Assembly (NCBI RefSeq): GCF_014199685.1
Contig: NZ_JACHNZ010000019.1
Span: 1-64,000, forward strand
DNA length: 64,000 bases
Source: Sphingosinicella soli
Lineage (GTDB): Bacteria; Pseudomonadota; Alphaproteobacteria; Sphingomonadales; Sphingomonadaceae
Direction: 5' to 3'
Shown here: in pieces, positions 36,863 to 45,310 of the stretch
Layout: every line of letters begins with the position of its first letter
Numbering within the stretch: the first letter of the stretch is position 1
Position numbers and translations under genes: made by a program
The notes under the pieces: model-generated
Database searches by the model: none
The model's input: the letters and a program-made list of their open reading frames with translations, nothing else
Told to the model about the DNA's origin: nothing

Positions 36863-37762
36863 TCACCCCGTCGCCGCCACCCACGTTTCCAGCAGCGTCC
36901 TTGCAATCGCCAGCGGCGGCGGCACGGTGAAGCTGCCGTTTCCGGCGAGCGCGGCGACGCATTCGTCGCGCGTCACCCAGCGCACCTCCTCCATTTCCAC
37001 CTCGTCGATGCTGATTTCGGTGGAGAGCGCCTCGGCGAAGCAGCCGATCATCAGGCTGGAGGGGAAGGGCCACGGCTGGCTCGCCACATAGGCCACGCGC
37101 CCGGCGATGATGCCCGCTTCCTCGCGGATTTCGCGGCGCACGGCGTCTTCGAAGCACTCGCCCGCCTCGACGAACCCGGCGAGCGCGGAGAGCGAGCCCT
37201 TGGGAAAGCGCGGCTGGCGGCCGAGCAGAACGCGGTCGCCGTCGATGGCGAGCATGATGACCACAGGGTCGGTACGCGGGAAATGCTCGGCGCCGCAGCC
37301 GGAGCAGTTGCGCCCGTAGCCCGCCTTCACCATCTCCGTCGGCGCGCCGCAATTGGCGCAGAAGCCGTGGCGCTGGTGCCAGTCGATCAGCGAGCGCGCC
37401 TGCGCGATGATCGCCGCGCGGCCATCGTCCATCAGCATCGCGGCGCGGCGCGCATCGACCGCCGTGCCCGGCAGCCCCTCGGCGCTTCCCGCCACGGCGA
37501 AGCGCGGGCTGCCGTCCTCAAGGCCGAGATAAACCTCGGTCGCAGCCTCCGGCACTTCGGACCGGCGCAGCCACGCAATCTCCGGTCTGTCCTCGTCGAT
37601 CAGCGGATTGAGCCCATCGAGCACCATCCACCGCGCGCCGGGATGCACCCGCGCCGCCCAAAGCGTCTCCGGGCTGCGCTGAATGCGGTCGTCCCGCTCG
37701 ATGGGGGAGCCGATGAGGCCGGTGTGGGCGAGGGGGAAGCGGGGATCGAAGAGGCTGGTCAT
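36863..37762 (-). CDS. nudC: NAD(+) diphosphatase / NADH-capped RNA hydrolase
   Basis: NudC splits NAD(H) and removes NAD caps from RNA 5' ends. The 299-residue protein has a zinc ribbon with CANCG and CSGCG at about 134-156. A Nudix box follows at about 196-218 (GFVEAGECFEDAVRREIREE, then AG). The downstream family segment SQPWPFPSSLMIGCF is also present. It is convergent with the MerR gene and 6 bases from it. Confidence 0.95.
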   Translation of the reverse strand: MTSLFDPRFPLAHTGLIGSPIERDDRIQRSPETLWAARVHPGARWMVLDGLNPLIDEDRPEIAWLRRSEVPEAATEVYLGLEDGSPRFAVAGSAEGLPGTAVDARRAAMLMDDGRAAIIAQARSLIDWHQRHGFCANCGAPTEMVKAGYGRNCSGCGAEHFPRTDPVVIMLAIDGDRVLLGRQPRFPKGSLSALAGFVEAGECFEDAVRREIREEAGIIAGRVAYVASQPWPFPSSLMIGCFAEALSTEISIDEVEMEEVRWVTRDECVAALAGNGSFTVPPPLAIARTLLETWVAATG

Positions 37763-37877
37763 CGCGGGAGGTCAAAGCACGGTGGGTGGCATGGTGCAAC
37801 CGGGGAGTGTGTGACGACTTTTTGCGGAACTGGGCGGAAAGGCGACTTCGCTTTGTTCGGAGCCACACTTATCGTCA

Positions 37878-37936
37878 TACCGGCGCAGGCCGGTATCCAT
37901 AACCAAAGCGCGTATGGATACCGGCCTTCGCCGGTA
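37878..37936. repeat. Long palindromic intergenic repeat
   Basis: Two 24-base arms (37878-37901 and 37913-37936) are inverted copies with one mismatch. They contain ACCGGCG, AGGCCGGTATCCATA and the complements, and are separated by 11 bases. The general form, a CCGG-rich palindrome ending in a GTATCCAT-type tail, resembles REP-like elements common in proteobacterial intergenic DNA. It lies between nudC and the SRP RNA gene. The remainder of that 238-base gap shows only the ffs promoter. Confidence 0.75.
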
Positions 37937-37966
37937 AGACGAGCGGGGAGGTGTGGCCACCCACCC

Positions 37967-37995
37967 TTGCTTTCCCCATCCCCCCGCGCCATATG
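37967..37995 (+). promoter_or_regulatory. Promoter of the SRP RNA gene
   Basis: TTGCTT (37967-37972) and CATATG (37990-37995) are spaced by 17 bases. The predicted start, about seven bases downstream, coincides with the first stem base of the SRP RNA near 38002. Confidence 0.6.
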
Positions 37996-38000
37996 CGCGC

Positions 38001-38093
38001 CGGGAGTCGGGCGGACGGGCGCGTCGCCAACCCGGTCAGGTCCGGAAGGAAGCAGCCGTAACGATTTTCGCACGGGTCGTTCCGGCTCCCACC
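38001..38093 (+). ncRNA. ffs: Signal recognition particle 4.5S RNA
   Basis: The tetraloop-side consensus GGTCAGGTCCGGAAGGAAGC occupies about 38034-38053 and continues into CAGCCGTAACG. The flanks pair into a long hairpin: GGGAGTCGGGCGGAC at 38002 with GTCGTTCCGGCTCCC ending near 38090. This is the short bacterial SRP RNA that binds Ffh. It lies just upstream of dnaX, a conserved position in Alphaproteobacteria. The exact ends are approximate. Confidence 0.95.
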
Positions 38094-38159
38094 CTCAATC
38101 GACATCGCCAGACCTAAGCGGCCTTGCGCCCCTGCCGCCCAGCGGCCACTTTGCGCGCG

Positions 38160-39788
38160 ATGTCTGAACTGATTCCCGAACCCTACCGCGTCCTCGCGCG
38201 CAAATACCGTCCGCAGGGCTTCGATACGCTCATCGGGCAGGATGCGATGGTGAAGACGCTGGCGAACGCCATCGCCGGCGACCGGCTTGCCCACGCCTTC
38301 CTGCTCACCGGCGTGCGCGGGGTTGGCAAGACCTCGACCGCGCGGCTGCTCGCGAAGTCCTTGAATTGCATCGGGCCGGACGGGCAGGGCGGGGCGACGA
38401 TCAGCCCCTGCAACGTCTGCGAGCCGTGCGTGGCCATCTCCGAATCGCGCTACATCGACGTGATAGAGATGGACGCCGCCTCCCGCACGGGCGTCGACGA
38501 CGTGCGCGAGATCATCGAGGCGGCGCGCTATGCGGCGGTGTCGGCGCGCTACAAGATATACATCATCGACGAAGTCCACATGCTGTCGCGCAACGCCTTC
38601 AATGCGCTTTTGAAGACGCTGGAGGAGCCGCCGAGCCACGTGAAGTTCATCTTCGCGACGACGGAAATCCAGAAGGTGCCGGTGACGGTGCTGTCGCGCT
38701 GCCAGCGCTTCGATCTGAAACGCATCCCGACCGAGCTTCTCGCGTCGCACTTCGGCGGCATCACCGCGAAGGAAGGCGCCGAGATCGAGGACGAGGCGCT
38801 GCAGTTGATCGCGCGCGCTGCCGAAGGCTCGGTGCGCGACGGTCTCTCGATCCTCGATCAGGCGCTCGCGCACGGCCACGGCAAGGTGATCGCGCAGGAC
38901 GTGCGCGACATGCTCGGGCTTTCGGACCGCAGCCGCACGCGCGAGCTGCTGGCCGCGCTGATCGGCGGCGACGGCAAGGCCGCGCTCGACAATCTCGCCG
39001 CGCAGTACGCGCTCGGCACCAGCCCCGATGCGCTGTTCGAGGCGCTGCTCGAACTCGTCCACGGCGTTACCCGCGCGCAGGTGACGGGCACGCCCGACGC
39101 GGCGATGTCCGAAGAGGAACGCACCGCCGTTTCGGACTGGGCGGGGAGCCTCGGCGCGCCGGTCCTGCACCGGCTCTGGCAGCTTCTGCTCAAGGGGCTT
39201 TCCGAAATCCGCAGCGCGCCGATGCCGATGCAGGCGGCCGAAATGGCGCTGCTGCGCATCATCCACGCCTCCACGCTGCCGGATCCGGGCGACCTCGTGC
39301 GCCGTCTGCTCGCCGAGCCGCGCGGGGAGGGGAGCGCGCCGCCCGCGCCCACCGAACTGCGTCCGCCGCCGGCATCCGCGCCATCGGCGTTCAAGGCAGC
39401 GCCGCGCGACTTCAAGGCGTTCGTGAAAATGTTCGAGGACGGGCACGAATCGGTGCTCGAAACCATCCTCCACGATCGCTGCCAGCTGCTGCGCTATGCG
39501 CCGCCGACGATCGAGCTGAACGCCGGGGATGCGCCCGCCGATTTCGCCTCGCGGCTCGGCGCGTGCCTGAAGGAATGGACCGGCGAGCGCTGGACGGTGA
39601 CGCTCACCACCTCGCCCGGAACGCCGAGCCTGAAGGCGCAGGCCGAGGCCGAAGCGGCGGCGAAGCGTGCGCGCGTGATGGCCGATCCGGCGGTGCGCGC
39701 CGTGTTCGAGGTCTTCCCCGACGCCGAACTCGTCGACTATGAGATCGGCGATCCATCCGAAACCGAATCATCAAGGAGCGCGCAGTGA
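38160..39788 (+). CDS. dnaX: DNA polymerase III subunits gamma and tau
   Basis: DnaX is the AAA+ motor of the clamp loader. The 542-residue protein has YRVLARKYRPQGFDTLIGQ, Walker A GVRGVGKTSTARLLAK, a zinc module with CNVCEPC, DEVHMLSRNAFNALLKTLEEPP and the arginine-finger region LSRCQRFDLKR. A proline-rich linker and C-terminal tau domain follow. The start at 38160 (MSELIPEPYRVL) fits the family. I see no A-rich slippery site for frameshifting. The TGA overlaps the ybaB GTG. Confidence 0.96.
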   Translation: MSELIPEPYRVLARKYRPQGFDTLIGQDAMVKTLANAIAGDRLAHAFLLTGVRGVGKTSTARLLAKSLNCIGPDGQGGATISPCNVCEPCVAISESRYIDVIEMDAASRTGVDDVREIIEAARYAAVSARYKIYIIDEVHMLSRNAFNALLKTLEEPPSHVKFIFATTEIQKVPVTVLSRCQRFDLKRIPTELLASHFGGITAKEGAEIEDEALQLIARAAEGSVRDGLSILDQALAHGHGKVIAQDVRDMLGLSDRSRTRELLAALIGGDGKAALDNLAAQYALGTSPDALFEALLELVHGVTRAQVTGTPDAAMSEEERTAVSDWAGSLGAPVLHRLWQLLLKGLSEIRSAPMPMQAAEMALLRIIHASTLPDPGDLVRRLLAEPRGEGSAPPAPTELRPPPASAPSAFKAAPRDFKAFVKMFEDGHESVLETILHDRCQLLRYAPPTIELNAGDAPADFASRLGACLKEWTGERWTVTLTTSPGTPSLKAQAEAEAAAKRARVMADPAVRAVFEVFPDAELVDYEIGDPSETESSRSAQ

Positions 39789-40108
39789 AAAACCTTCAGG
39801 ACATCATGAAGGCCGCGCAGAACGTGCAGGAAGAGCTGCAGAAGGCGCAGGCCAAGCTCGATACCATCGAAGTGATGGGCACAGCCGGCGGCGGCCTCGT
39901 GAACGTGCGCGCCAGCGCCAAGGGCCGCATCATCAAGATCGACATCGATCCGTCGCTGCTCGTGCCGGACGACAAGGAAATGCTCGAAGACCTGCTCGCC
40001 GCCGCGTTCAACGACGCGCGCGCCAAGGCGGACGCGGCCTCCAACGAGGAAATGCAGAAGATGCAGTCGGCGCTGCCGCTGCCGCCGGGCTTCAAGCTCC
40101 CGTTTTAG
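39785..40108 (+). CDS. ybaB: YbaB/EbfC family nucleoid-associated protein
   Basis: This 107-residue protein is the small DNA-binding dimer usually encoded after dnaX. It reads MKNLQDIMKAAQNVQEELQK, then TAGGGLVNVRASAKGRIIKIDIDPSLL and ends LPPGFKLPF, all typical. It starts with GTG overlapping the dnaX stop (GTGA). recR, the usual third gene of this cluster, does not follow. Instead a convergent TetR gene overlaps its 3' end by 17 bases. Confidence 0.94.
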   Translation: MKNLQDIMKAAQNVQEELQKAQAKLDTIEVMGTAGGGLVNVRASAKGRIIKIDIDPSLLVPDDKEMLEDLLAAAFNDARAKADAASNEEMQKMQSALPLPPGFKLPF

Positions 40109-40691
40109 TATCCCGCTGCGCCGCGATCGACGCGCGGAGCTGCGCCGCCGCAATTTCGCGCGCGGTTTCGCGGGGCAGGCCGAGCGCGGCCGCCATCGGC
40201 CCGCCGAGCAGCGCGTTGCCGAGCGCGGTCAGCACCAGCGCCAGCGTCTGCTCCTGGATCGGCGCGTCGGCGGTGTCGTGGCCTTCGCCGAGCTTGTCGA
40301 CGAGGCGGTGGATCGCCTCCAGGATCGGATTGAGCGCGTCCTCGTTCCCGGAAAGCACCATCCAGCTCGCAAGCGCGCCGCCGCCGCGATCGAACGCGTC
40401 GAAGGTCAGGTCCACGACCTCGCGCGGGTCGCTGCCTTCGGCGCGGGCGCGCAGCACCGCCTCGCCGATCTGCGCCGTCACCGACTCCGCGAGCGATGCG
40501 ATCAGCGCCTTTTGCAGCCCCGCCGCCGACCCGAAATGATGCAGCAGGTTCGCGTGCGTGCGGCCGATACGGCCCGCCACGGCCTTCAGCGTCACCGCCT
40601 GCGGCCCCGCCTCGATCAGCAGTTCGCGCGCGGCTTGAATCGCAGCGGCGCGACTGTCTTCAGGGTTCAGTCTTTTGCGCTGTATTGACAT
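40092..40691 (-). CDS. TetR/AcrR family transcriptional regulator
   Basis: This 199-residue protein has an N-terminal TetR helix-turn-helix (AAAIQAARELLIEAGPQAVTLKAVAGRIGRTHANLLHHFGSAAGL) and a helical ligand-binding C-terminal domain. It diverges from a PF10118 hydrolase gene across a 42-base gap that contains a strong promoter, so it is probably the repressor of that gene and of itself. The ligand is unknown. Confidence 0.92.
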   Translation of the reverse strand: MSIQRKRLNPEDSRAAAIQAARELLIEAGPQAVTLKAVAGRIGRTHANLLHHFGSAAGLQKALIASLAESVTAQIGEAVLRARAEGSDPREVVDLTFDAFDRGGGALASWMVLSGNEDALNPILEAIHRLVDKLGEGHDTADAPIQEQTLALVLTALGNALLGGPMAAALGLPRETAREIAAAQLRASIAAQRDTKTGA

Positions 40692-40713
40692 TTGTGTAAG
40701 TAAAGCCCATTCT
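40685..40713 (+). promoter_or_regulatory. Consensus-like promoter of the PF10118 hydrolase gene
   Basis: TTGACA (40685-40690) and CATTCT (40708-40713) are 17 bases apart. The -35 element overlaps the divergent tetR start codon. Repressor binding in the spacer would block both genes. A GAGGAG ribosome site follows at 40721-40726. Confidence 0.5.
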
Positions 40714-40733
40714 GTGCGCTGAGGAGCACTGCA

Positions 40734-41591
40734 ATGACCCGTGAAAAAACGCCTGCGGATCTGACCATTACCCCCCGTGACCGACGCTTCGGGCGCGGCA
40801 TGAGGCAGGATCGGTGGTGGATGCGCGGCGATCCGATTGCAACGGCTTTCTACAATGCGCTCTCCGTCACCTTCCCGCGCGGCGAGGCGTTCTTCGTGGA
40901 AAGCGTGCGCGGTTTTCGCGACGGCGTGCCGCCCAAGCTGGAGCGCGAGATCAATGCGTTCATCAAGCAGGAGGTGATGCACAGCCGCGAGCACGTGTCG
41001 TTCAACAAGCGCGTCGCGGAGGCCGGCTACGAGATCGGCCACCTTGAAGACGTGGTCATCGAATCGCTCGAACTGACGAAGGACCGCCCGCAGATCCTGA
41101 ACCTCGCCGTCACGATGGCGCTTGAACACTATACCGCGATCATGGCGCAGCGGATGCTCGGCGACATCGATTACTGGAAGGGCGCCGACCCCCAGCTCGT
41201 CGCGATGTGGAAGTGGCATGCGATCGAGGAGATCGAGCACAAGGGCGTCGCCTACGACACCTGGCTGCACGCCACGCGGGACTGGTCGCGCTGGAAGCGC
41301 TGGAAGGTCAAGGCGATCATGATGCTGCTCGTCAGCAAGGAATTCTGGAAGAAGCGCTTCCAGGGGATGCTCTACCTTTTGAAGCAGGACGGCATTGAAG
41401 GGCCCGGCGCATGGGCGCGCATCCTGTGGTTCTGGTTCGGCAGGCCCGGCGTGGTGCGCAGGCTGATCCCGGCGTGGAGCGCATTTTTCCTGCCCGGCTT
41501 CCACCCGTGGAACCACGACGACCGCAAGCTCATCGCACTCGCCGACAGCGATTATGCCGATGCGGTGATGCCGGGGGCGGTCGCGGCCTAA
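40734..41591 (+). CDS. Metal-dependent hydrolase, PF10118 family
   Basis: This 285-residue protein matches the family annotated as predicted metal-dependent hydrolases, a ferritin-like helical fold. Candidate di-metal ligands are Glu in GEAFFVESVRGF, Glu and His in KQEVMHSREH, Glu-His in MALEHYTAIM and the Glu/His cluster in KWHAIEEIEHKG. No reaction is established for the family. The divergent TetR gene suggests induction by a small hydrophobic compound. It overlaps cutA on the other strand by 4 bases. Confidence 0.87.
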   Translation: MTREKTPADLTITPRDRRFGRGMRQDRWWMRGDPIATAFYNALSVTFPRGEAFFVESVRGFRDGVPPKLEREINAFIKQEVMHSREHVSFNKRVAEAGYEIGHLEDVVIESLELTKDRPQILNLAVTMALEHYTAIMAQRMLGDIDYWKGADPQLVAMWKWHAIEEIEHKGVAYDTWLHATRDWSRWKRWKVKAIMMLLVSKEFWKKRFQGMLYLLKQDGIEGPGAWARILWFWFGRPGVVRRLIPAWSAFFLPGFHPWNHDDRKLIALADSDYADAVMPGAVAA

Positions 41592-41908
41592 CGCACCTGC
41601 GCGCGCACCCACTGCACATAGGCTGCCGGGGCGTGCTCGATCGGCCAGACGGTGACGGCCGGGTTCTCGTAGCCGTGCACTTCGGCGAGCCGTTTCGCCA
41701 GAATCTCGGCGCAGCCCGCCGTGGTCTTGAACAGCGCGGCGACCTCGTTTGCCTCCTCCACCTTGCCCTGCCAGCGATAGATGGAAAGCGCGGGGCCGAG
41801 CACGTTGATGCATGCGGCGAGGCGTTCCTCCACCATCTGGCGGCCGATGCGCGCCGCGTTTTCTGCCGAAGCGAAGGTGACGTAAACGCTGACGATGCCG
41901 CTGCTCAT
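41588..41908 (-). CDS. cutA: Divalent-cation tolerance protein CutA
   Basis: CutA is a small trimeric protein linked to copper and other divalent-metal tolerance, with a PII-like fold. The 106-residue product shows VYVTFASAENAARIGRQMVEERLAACIN, YRWQGKVEEANEVAALFKT and VHGYENPAVTVWPIEH. I chose the ATG at 41908 (MSSGIVSVYVTF); an in-frame extension to 42010 is not homologous. Confidence 0.94.
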   Translation of the reverse strand: MSSGIVSVYVTFASAENAARIGRQMVEERLAACINVLGPALSIYRWQGKVEEANEVAALFKTTAGCAEILAKRLAEVHGYENPAVTVWPIEHAPAAYVQWVRAQVR

Positions 41909-42013
41909 GCCGGTTCCACCCGAAGACTCAATCCGTTGCCGCTTTGGATAGCGGATGCGCGTTGACGTTCCGTTTCCGGGAATGGTCAACGGCTTTAAGG
42001 GCTTGCGCATGTG

Positions 42014-42028
42014 ATAATGTTACATTAT
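42014..42028. promoter_or_regulatory. Perfect palindrome upstream of merC-zur, candidate Zur box
   Basis: ATAATGT-T-ACATTAT is a 15-base perfect palindrome inside GTGATAATGTTACATTATAT, ending 11 bases before the merC-like start. It resembles AT-rich Fur-superfamily (Zur) operators and would cover the promoter or ribosome site. The Zur-type gene is the second gene of the same unit, so autoregulation by zinc is the obvious model. Confidence 0.6.
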
Positions 42029-42039
42029 ATCCCCGCGCC

Positions 42040-42435
42040 ATGCAGAACCGCTTCAACATGTGGATCGACAGGTCCGCGATCGGCCTTTCCGGGCTCTGCC
42101 TTCTGCATTGCCTCGCAACGACGCTTGTGATCGCGCTGTTGTCGGTCGGCACGACGGGTTTTTTCCAGCACGACATCCACAAGATGGGCCTGGCGCTTGC
42201 GATTCCGCTTGCCGTCGTCGGTCTCGGGCGCGGCGTTTACCGGCACCGGCGGTGGAGCGTGATCGCGCTCGGCGCGCTCGGCATCGGTTTCATGGCGGTC
42301 GCGCTGACGATGGGGCACGGCAATGCCGAACTCGGTTTCACCGTGATCGGCGCGGTGTTCGTGGCGTGGGCGCACTGGCTCAACATCCGGTGCCTGCACG
42401 GCGGAACTTGCCGCGAAGGGTGCGGATGCCCATAA
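42040..42435 (+). CDS. MerC domain-containing membrane protein
   Basis: This 131-residue protein has four membrane helices. The MerC-type cysteine pair in the first helix is GLSGLCLLHCLATTL (Cys20 and Cys24), and a cysteine-rich C-terminus reads RCLHGGTCREGCGCP. MerC proteins import mercuric or other soft metal ions. No other mer gene is nearby. The Zur-type regulator 7 bases downstream and the upstream palindrome point to zinc rather than mercury transport. This last point is inference. Confidence 0.85.
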   Translation: MQNRFNMWIDRSAIGLSGLCLLHCLATTLVIALLSVGTTGFFQHDIHKMGLALAIPLAVVGLGRGVYRHRRWSVIALGALGIGFMAVALTMGHGNAELGFTVIGAVFVAWAHWLNIRCLHGGTCREGCGCP

Positions 42436-42442
42436 TCGGGGC

Positions 42443-42904
42443 ATGGCGACGAAGCACAAACATCATGAACCGCACGGCGAAAGCCTGATATCGGCCGCCG
42501 CGCGGACGCTGACGGCCGCAGGCGAGCAGTGGACGGACATGCGGGCAAGCGTTTTCGAGGCGCTTGCGCAGTTCGATCGGCCGGTTTCGGCTTACGACGT
42601 CGCCGATTCGGTTTCGAAAGCGCGCGACAAGCGCGTCGCCGCCAACAGCATATACCGCATCCTCGACCTGTTCGTGACGACGAACCTGGCCAAGCGCGTC
42701 GAATCGAAGAACGCCTATATCGTCAACGCGCACCCTGATTGTGTCCACGACTGTATCTTCCTTGTTTGCGACACCTGCGGGAACACGACCCACCTCGACG
42801 ATGATTCGCTGAGCGAGAGTGTTCGCGAGCGGGCCCGCCGGGCGGGTTTCAAACCCGTCCAGCCCGTGCTGGAAGTCCGCGGAACGTGCGCCGGCTGCGT
42901 CTGA
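42443..42904 (+). CDS. zur: Fur-family transcriptional regulator, Zur-like
   Basis: This 153-residue Fur-family repressor has a winged helix (DRPVSAYDVADSVSKARDKRVAANSIYRILDLFVTTNLAKRVESKNAYI) and the structural zinc cysteines Cys109/Cys112 (CDTC) and Cys149/Cys152 (CAGC). The regulatory histidine/cysteine cluster HPDCVHDC precedes the dimer domain. The long divergent N-terminus is typical of Zur more than Fur. Co-transcription with a MerC-like gene behind a palindrome supports the Zur assignment. Fur or another metal sensor is the alternative. Confidence 0.85.
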   Translation: MATKHKHHEPHGESLISAAARTLTAAGEQWTDMRASVFEALAQFDRPVSAYDVADSVSKARDKRVAANSIYRILDLFVTTNLAKRVESKNAYIVNAHPDCVHDCIFLVCDTCGNTTHLDDDSLSESVRERARRAGFKPVQPVLEVRGTCAGCV

Positions 42905-42962
42905 TCCCCGCAGCGCAATCGACAAGACCGCGCTGCAAGGTTAAGAAACGGAGACATTCCAC

Positions 42963-44900
42963 TTGGGGGATTCCTTGACCAATTCGCCGAACACGCCGCT
43001 GCTCGACACGGTCAAAGACCCGGCAGACCTTAGAAAACTGGCGCCTTCGCAGCTCCGGCAGCTTGCAGACGACGTGCGCGCAGAGATGATCGACGCGGTC
43101 AGCCAGACAGGCGGCCACCTCGGCGCCGGGCTCGGTGTCGTGGAACTCACCGTGGCGCTCCACTATGTGTTCGATACCCCGCGCGACCGGCTGATCTGGG
43201 ACGTCGGCCATCAGGCCTATCCGCACAAGATCCTCACCGGACGCCGCGATCGCATGCGCACGATCCGGCAGGGCGGCGGGCTTTCGGGCTTCACCAGGCG
43301 CGGGGAGAGCGAATACGATCCCTTCGGCGCGGCGCACAGCTCCACCTCCATTTCCGCAGCGCTCGGCTTCGCGGTCGCCAACACGCTCTCGGGCGCGCCG
43401 GGCAAGGCGATCGCGGTCATCGGCGACGGGGCGATGTCTGCGGGCATGGCCTACGAGGCGATGAACAATGCGGAGGCCGCGGGCAACCGCCTCATCGTCA
43501 TCCTCAACGACAACGATATGTCGATCGCGCCGCCCGTGGGCGGGCTTTCCGCCTATCTCGCGCGGCTCATTTCCAGCCGCGAGTTCCTGGGCCTTCGCGA
43601 TCTTGCCAAGCGTCTCGCGCGGAAGATGCCGCGCCCGCTGCACTCGGGGCTGCGCAAGGCCGACGAGTTCGCGCGCGGCATGGCGACGGGCGGCACATTG
43701 TTCGAGGAACTGGGCTTCTACTATGTGGGGCCGGTTGACGGACACAACCTCGATCACCTGCTCCCCGTTCTGGAAAACGTGCGCGACGCGGCGGAAGGTC
43801 CGTGCCTGATCCACGTCGTCACCAAGAAGGGCAAGGGCTACGCGCCTGCGGAAGCCTCGGCGGACAAGTATCACGGCGTCACCAAGTTCGATGTCATCAC
43901 CGGCGCGATGGCGCCAGCCAAATCCGGCCCGCCGAGCTACACGGGCGTGTTCGCCAAGGCGTTGATGGCCGAGGCCGAGCGCGACGACAAGATCGTCGCG
44001 ATCACGGCGGCGATGCCTTCGGGCACCGGGCTCGACAAGTTCCAGCAAAAATTCCCGAAGCGCAGCTTCGACGTCGGTATCGCGGAGCAGCACGCCGTCA
44101 CCTTTGCGGCGGGCCTTGCGGCGCAGGGCTACCGGCCGTTCTGCGCGATCTACTCGACCTTCCTGCAGCGCGCCTACGATCAGGTCGTGCATGACGTGGC
44201 GATTCAGAACCTGCCGGTGCGTTTCGCCATCGACCGGGCCGGGCTGGTGGGTGCGGACGGCAGCACGCATGCAGGCTCGTTCGATGTCACGTATCTCGCG
44301 ACTCTGCCCAACATGGTGGTCATGGCGGCGGCGGACGAGGTGGAACTCGTCCACATGGTGCACACGGCGGCGCTCCATGATTCCGGCCCGATCGCGTTCC
44401 GCTATCCGCGCGGAAACGGCATCGGCCTCGCGCTTCCCGAAACCCCCGAGCGGCTGGAGATCGGCAAGGGCCGCGTGGTCCGCGAAGGCCGCAAGGTCGC
44501 GATCCTGACGCTCGGCACACGCCTCGGCGAAGCGCTGAAGGCCGCGGACGAACTCGATGCCAAGGGGCTGTCGACCACGGTCGCCGACCTCCGCTTCGCC
44601 AAGCCGCTGGATGAGGCACTGATCCGCAAACTCGCTGCGACACACGATGTGGTGGTGACCGTGGAGGAAGGCGCCATCGGCGGCCTCGGCGCGCATGTCC
44701 TGACGATGGCGTCCGACACCGGCCTGCTCGATGCAGGCCTCAAGATCCGTACCATGCGCCTGCCCGATGTGTTTCAGGAACAGGACAGCCCCGAAAAGCA
44801 GTATGCCGAGGCGGGCCTCGACGCGGCAGGCATCGTCAAAACCGTGCTCAGCGCGCTCCGCCACAACAGCACGAACGTGACCGAGGGCGCGCGGGCATAA
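42963..44900 (+). CDS. dxs: 1-deoxy-D-xylulose-5-phosphate synthase
   Basis: DXS joins pyruvate and glyceraldehyde 3-phosphate with thiamine diphosphate, the first step of the MEP isoprenoid pathway. The 645-residue protein has [16 protein letters not shown], the ThDP motif [17 protein letters not shown] to [19 protein letters not shown] and the transketolase-like [25 protein letters not shown]-type residues occur near the start. Translation starts at a TTG: 42963 has GGAG 9 bases upstream, while 42975 is an alternative. I see no ATG that fits. Confidence 0.95.
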   Translation: MGDSLTNSPNTPLLDTVKDPADLRKLAPSQLRQLADDVRAEMIDAVSQTGGHLGAGLGVVELTVALHYVFDTPRDRLIWDVGHQAYPHKILTGRRDRMRTIRQGGGLSGFTRRGESEYDPFGAAHSSTSISAALGFAVANTLSGAPGKAIAVIGDGAMSAGMAYEAMNNAEAAGNRLIVILNDNDMSIAPPVGGLSAYLARLISSREFLGLRDLAKRLARKMPRPLHSGLRKADEFARGMATGGTLFEELGFYYVGPVDGHNLDHLLPVLENVRDAAEGPCLIHVVTKKGKGYAPAEASADKYHGVTKFDVITGAMAPAKSGPPSYTGVFAKALMAEAERDDKIVAITAAMPSGTGLDKFQQKFPKRSFDVGIAEQHAVTFAAGLAAQGYRPFCAIYSTFLQRAYDQVVHDVAIQNLPVRFAIDRAGLVGADGSTHAGSFDVTYLATLPNMVVMAAADEVELVHMVHTAALHDSGPIAFRYPRGNGIGLALPETPERLEIGKGRVVREGRKVAILTLGTRLGEALKAADELDAKGLSTTVADLRFAKPLDEALIRKLAATHDVVVTVEEGAIGGLGAHVLTMASDTGLLDAGLKIRTMRLPDVFQEQDSPEKQYAEAGLDAAGIVKTVLSALRHNSTNVTEGARA

Positions 44901-44902
44901 TT

Positions 44903-45310
44903 TTGGCTAAAGTCGCTTTCGTCGTAGCGGTACTGCTTGTTCTCATGATCGGAGGATCGCTCTGGCTGAATAGTCAGCAGCGTAAATTGGCGAGGGGGCG
45001 TACCGGATTCGATAAGAATACATTTTGCGCTTTGGTGGAAGAGCGAGGTGTCGATCAAAGAGTTGCCGCCATCGTTTGGGACGAGCTGGAAGCCTATTGT
45101 GCGAAAGGCGTGCTGCCCCACCCGGACGATGATGTGTCGGCATTTTACCATATCGACGACGAAGAGGTTTGCGACATTCTGGAGCGGATTTTCACCGTTT
45201 TAAATCTCTCCATTCCTGAAAAGAACTCCCCACTACGGATTCCGGTGTTCAATACCGTTCAGGACATTCTTTTCTTTATAAATCAGCACAATGCCCAAAA
45301 CCCGCATTGA
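44903..45310 (+). CDS. Hypothetical membrane-anchored protein with acyl-carrier-like C-terminal half
   Basis: I do not recognise a named family. The 135-residue product has an N-terminal membrane segment (VAFVVAVLLVLMIGGSLWL) and a soluble domain. The last 60 residues read like the second half of acyl carrier proteins: HIDDEEVCDILERIF, VLNLSIPEKNSP and FNTVQDILFFINQ. They also recall DUF1493-type proteins. The position of the phosphopantetheine serine appears to be an aspartate. It starts with TTG two bases after dxs, overlaps tlyA by 20 bases, and is visibly richer in A/T than its neighbours, so it may have been acquired. Confidence 0.65.
   Translation: MAKVAFVVAVLLVLMIGGSLWLNSQQRKLARGRTGFDKNTFCALVEERGVDQRVAAIVWDELEAYCAKGVLPHPDDDVSAFYHIDDEEVCDILERIFTVLNLSIPEKNSPLRIPVFNTVQDILFFINQHNAQNPH

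Noticed and set aside
38160-39788. Programmed ribosomal frameshift site in dnaX
   Set aside because: I looked for an A-run slippery heptamer with a following hairpin and found none. A single full-length product is the simplest reading.
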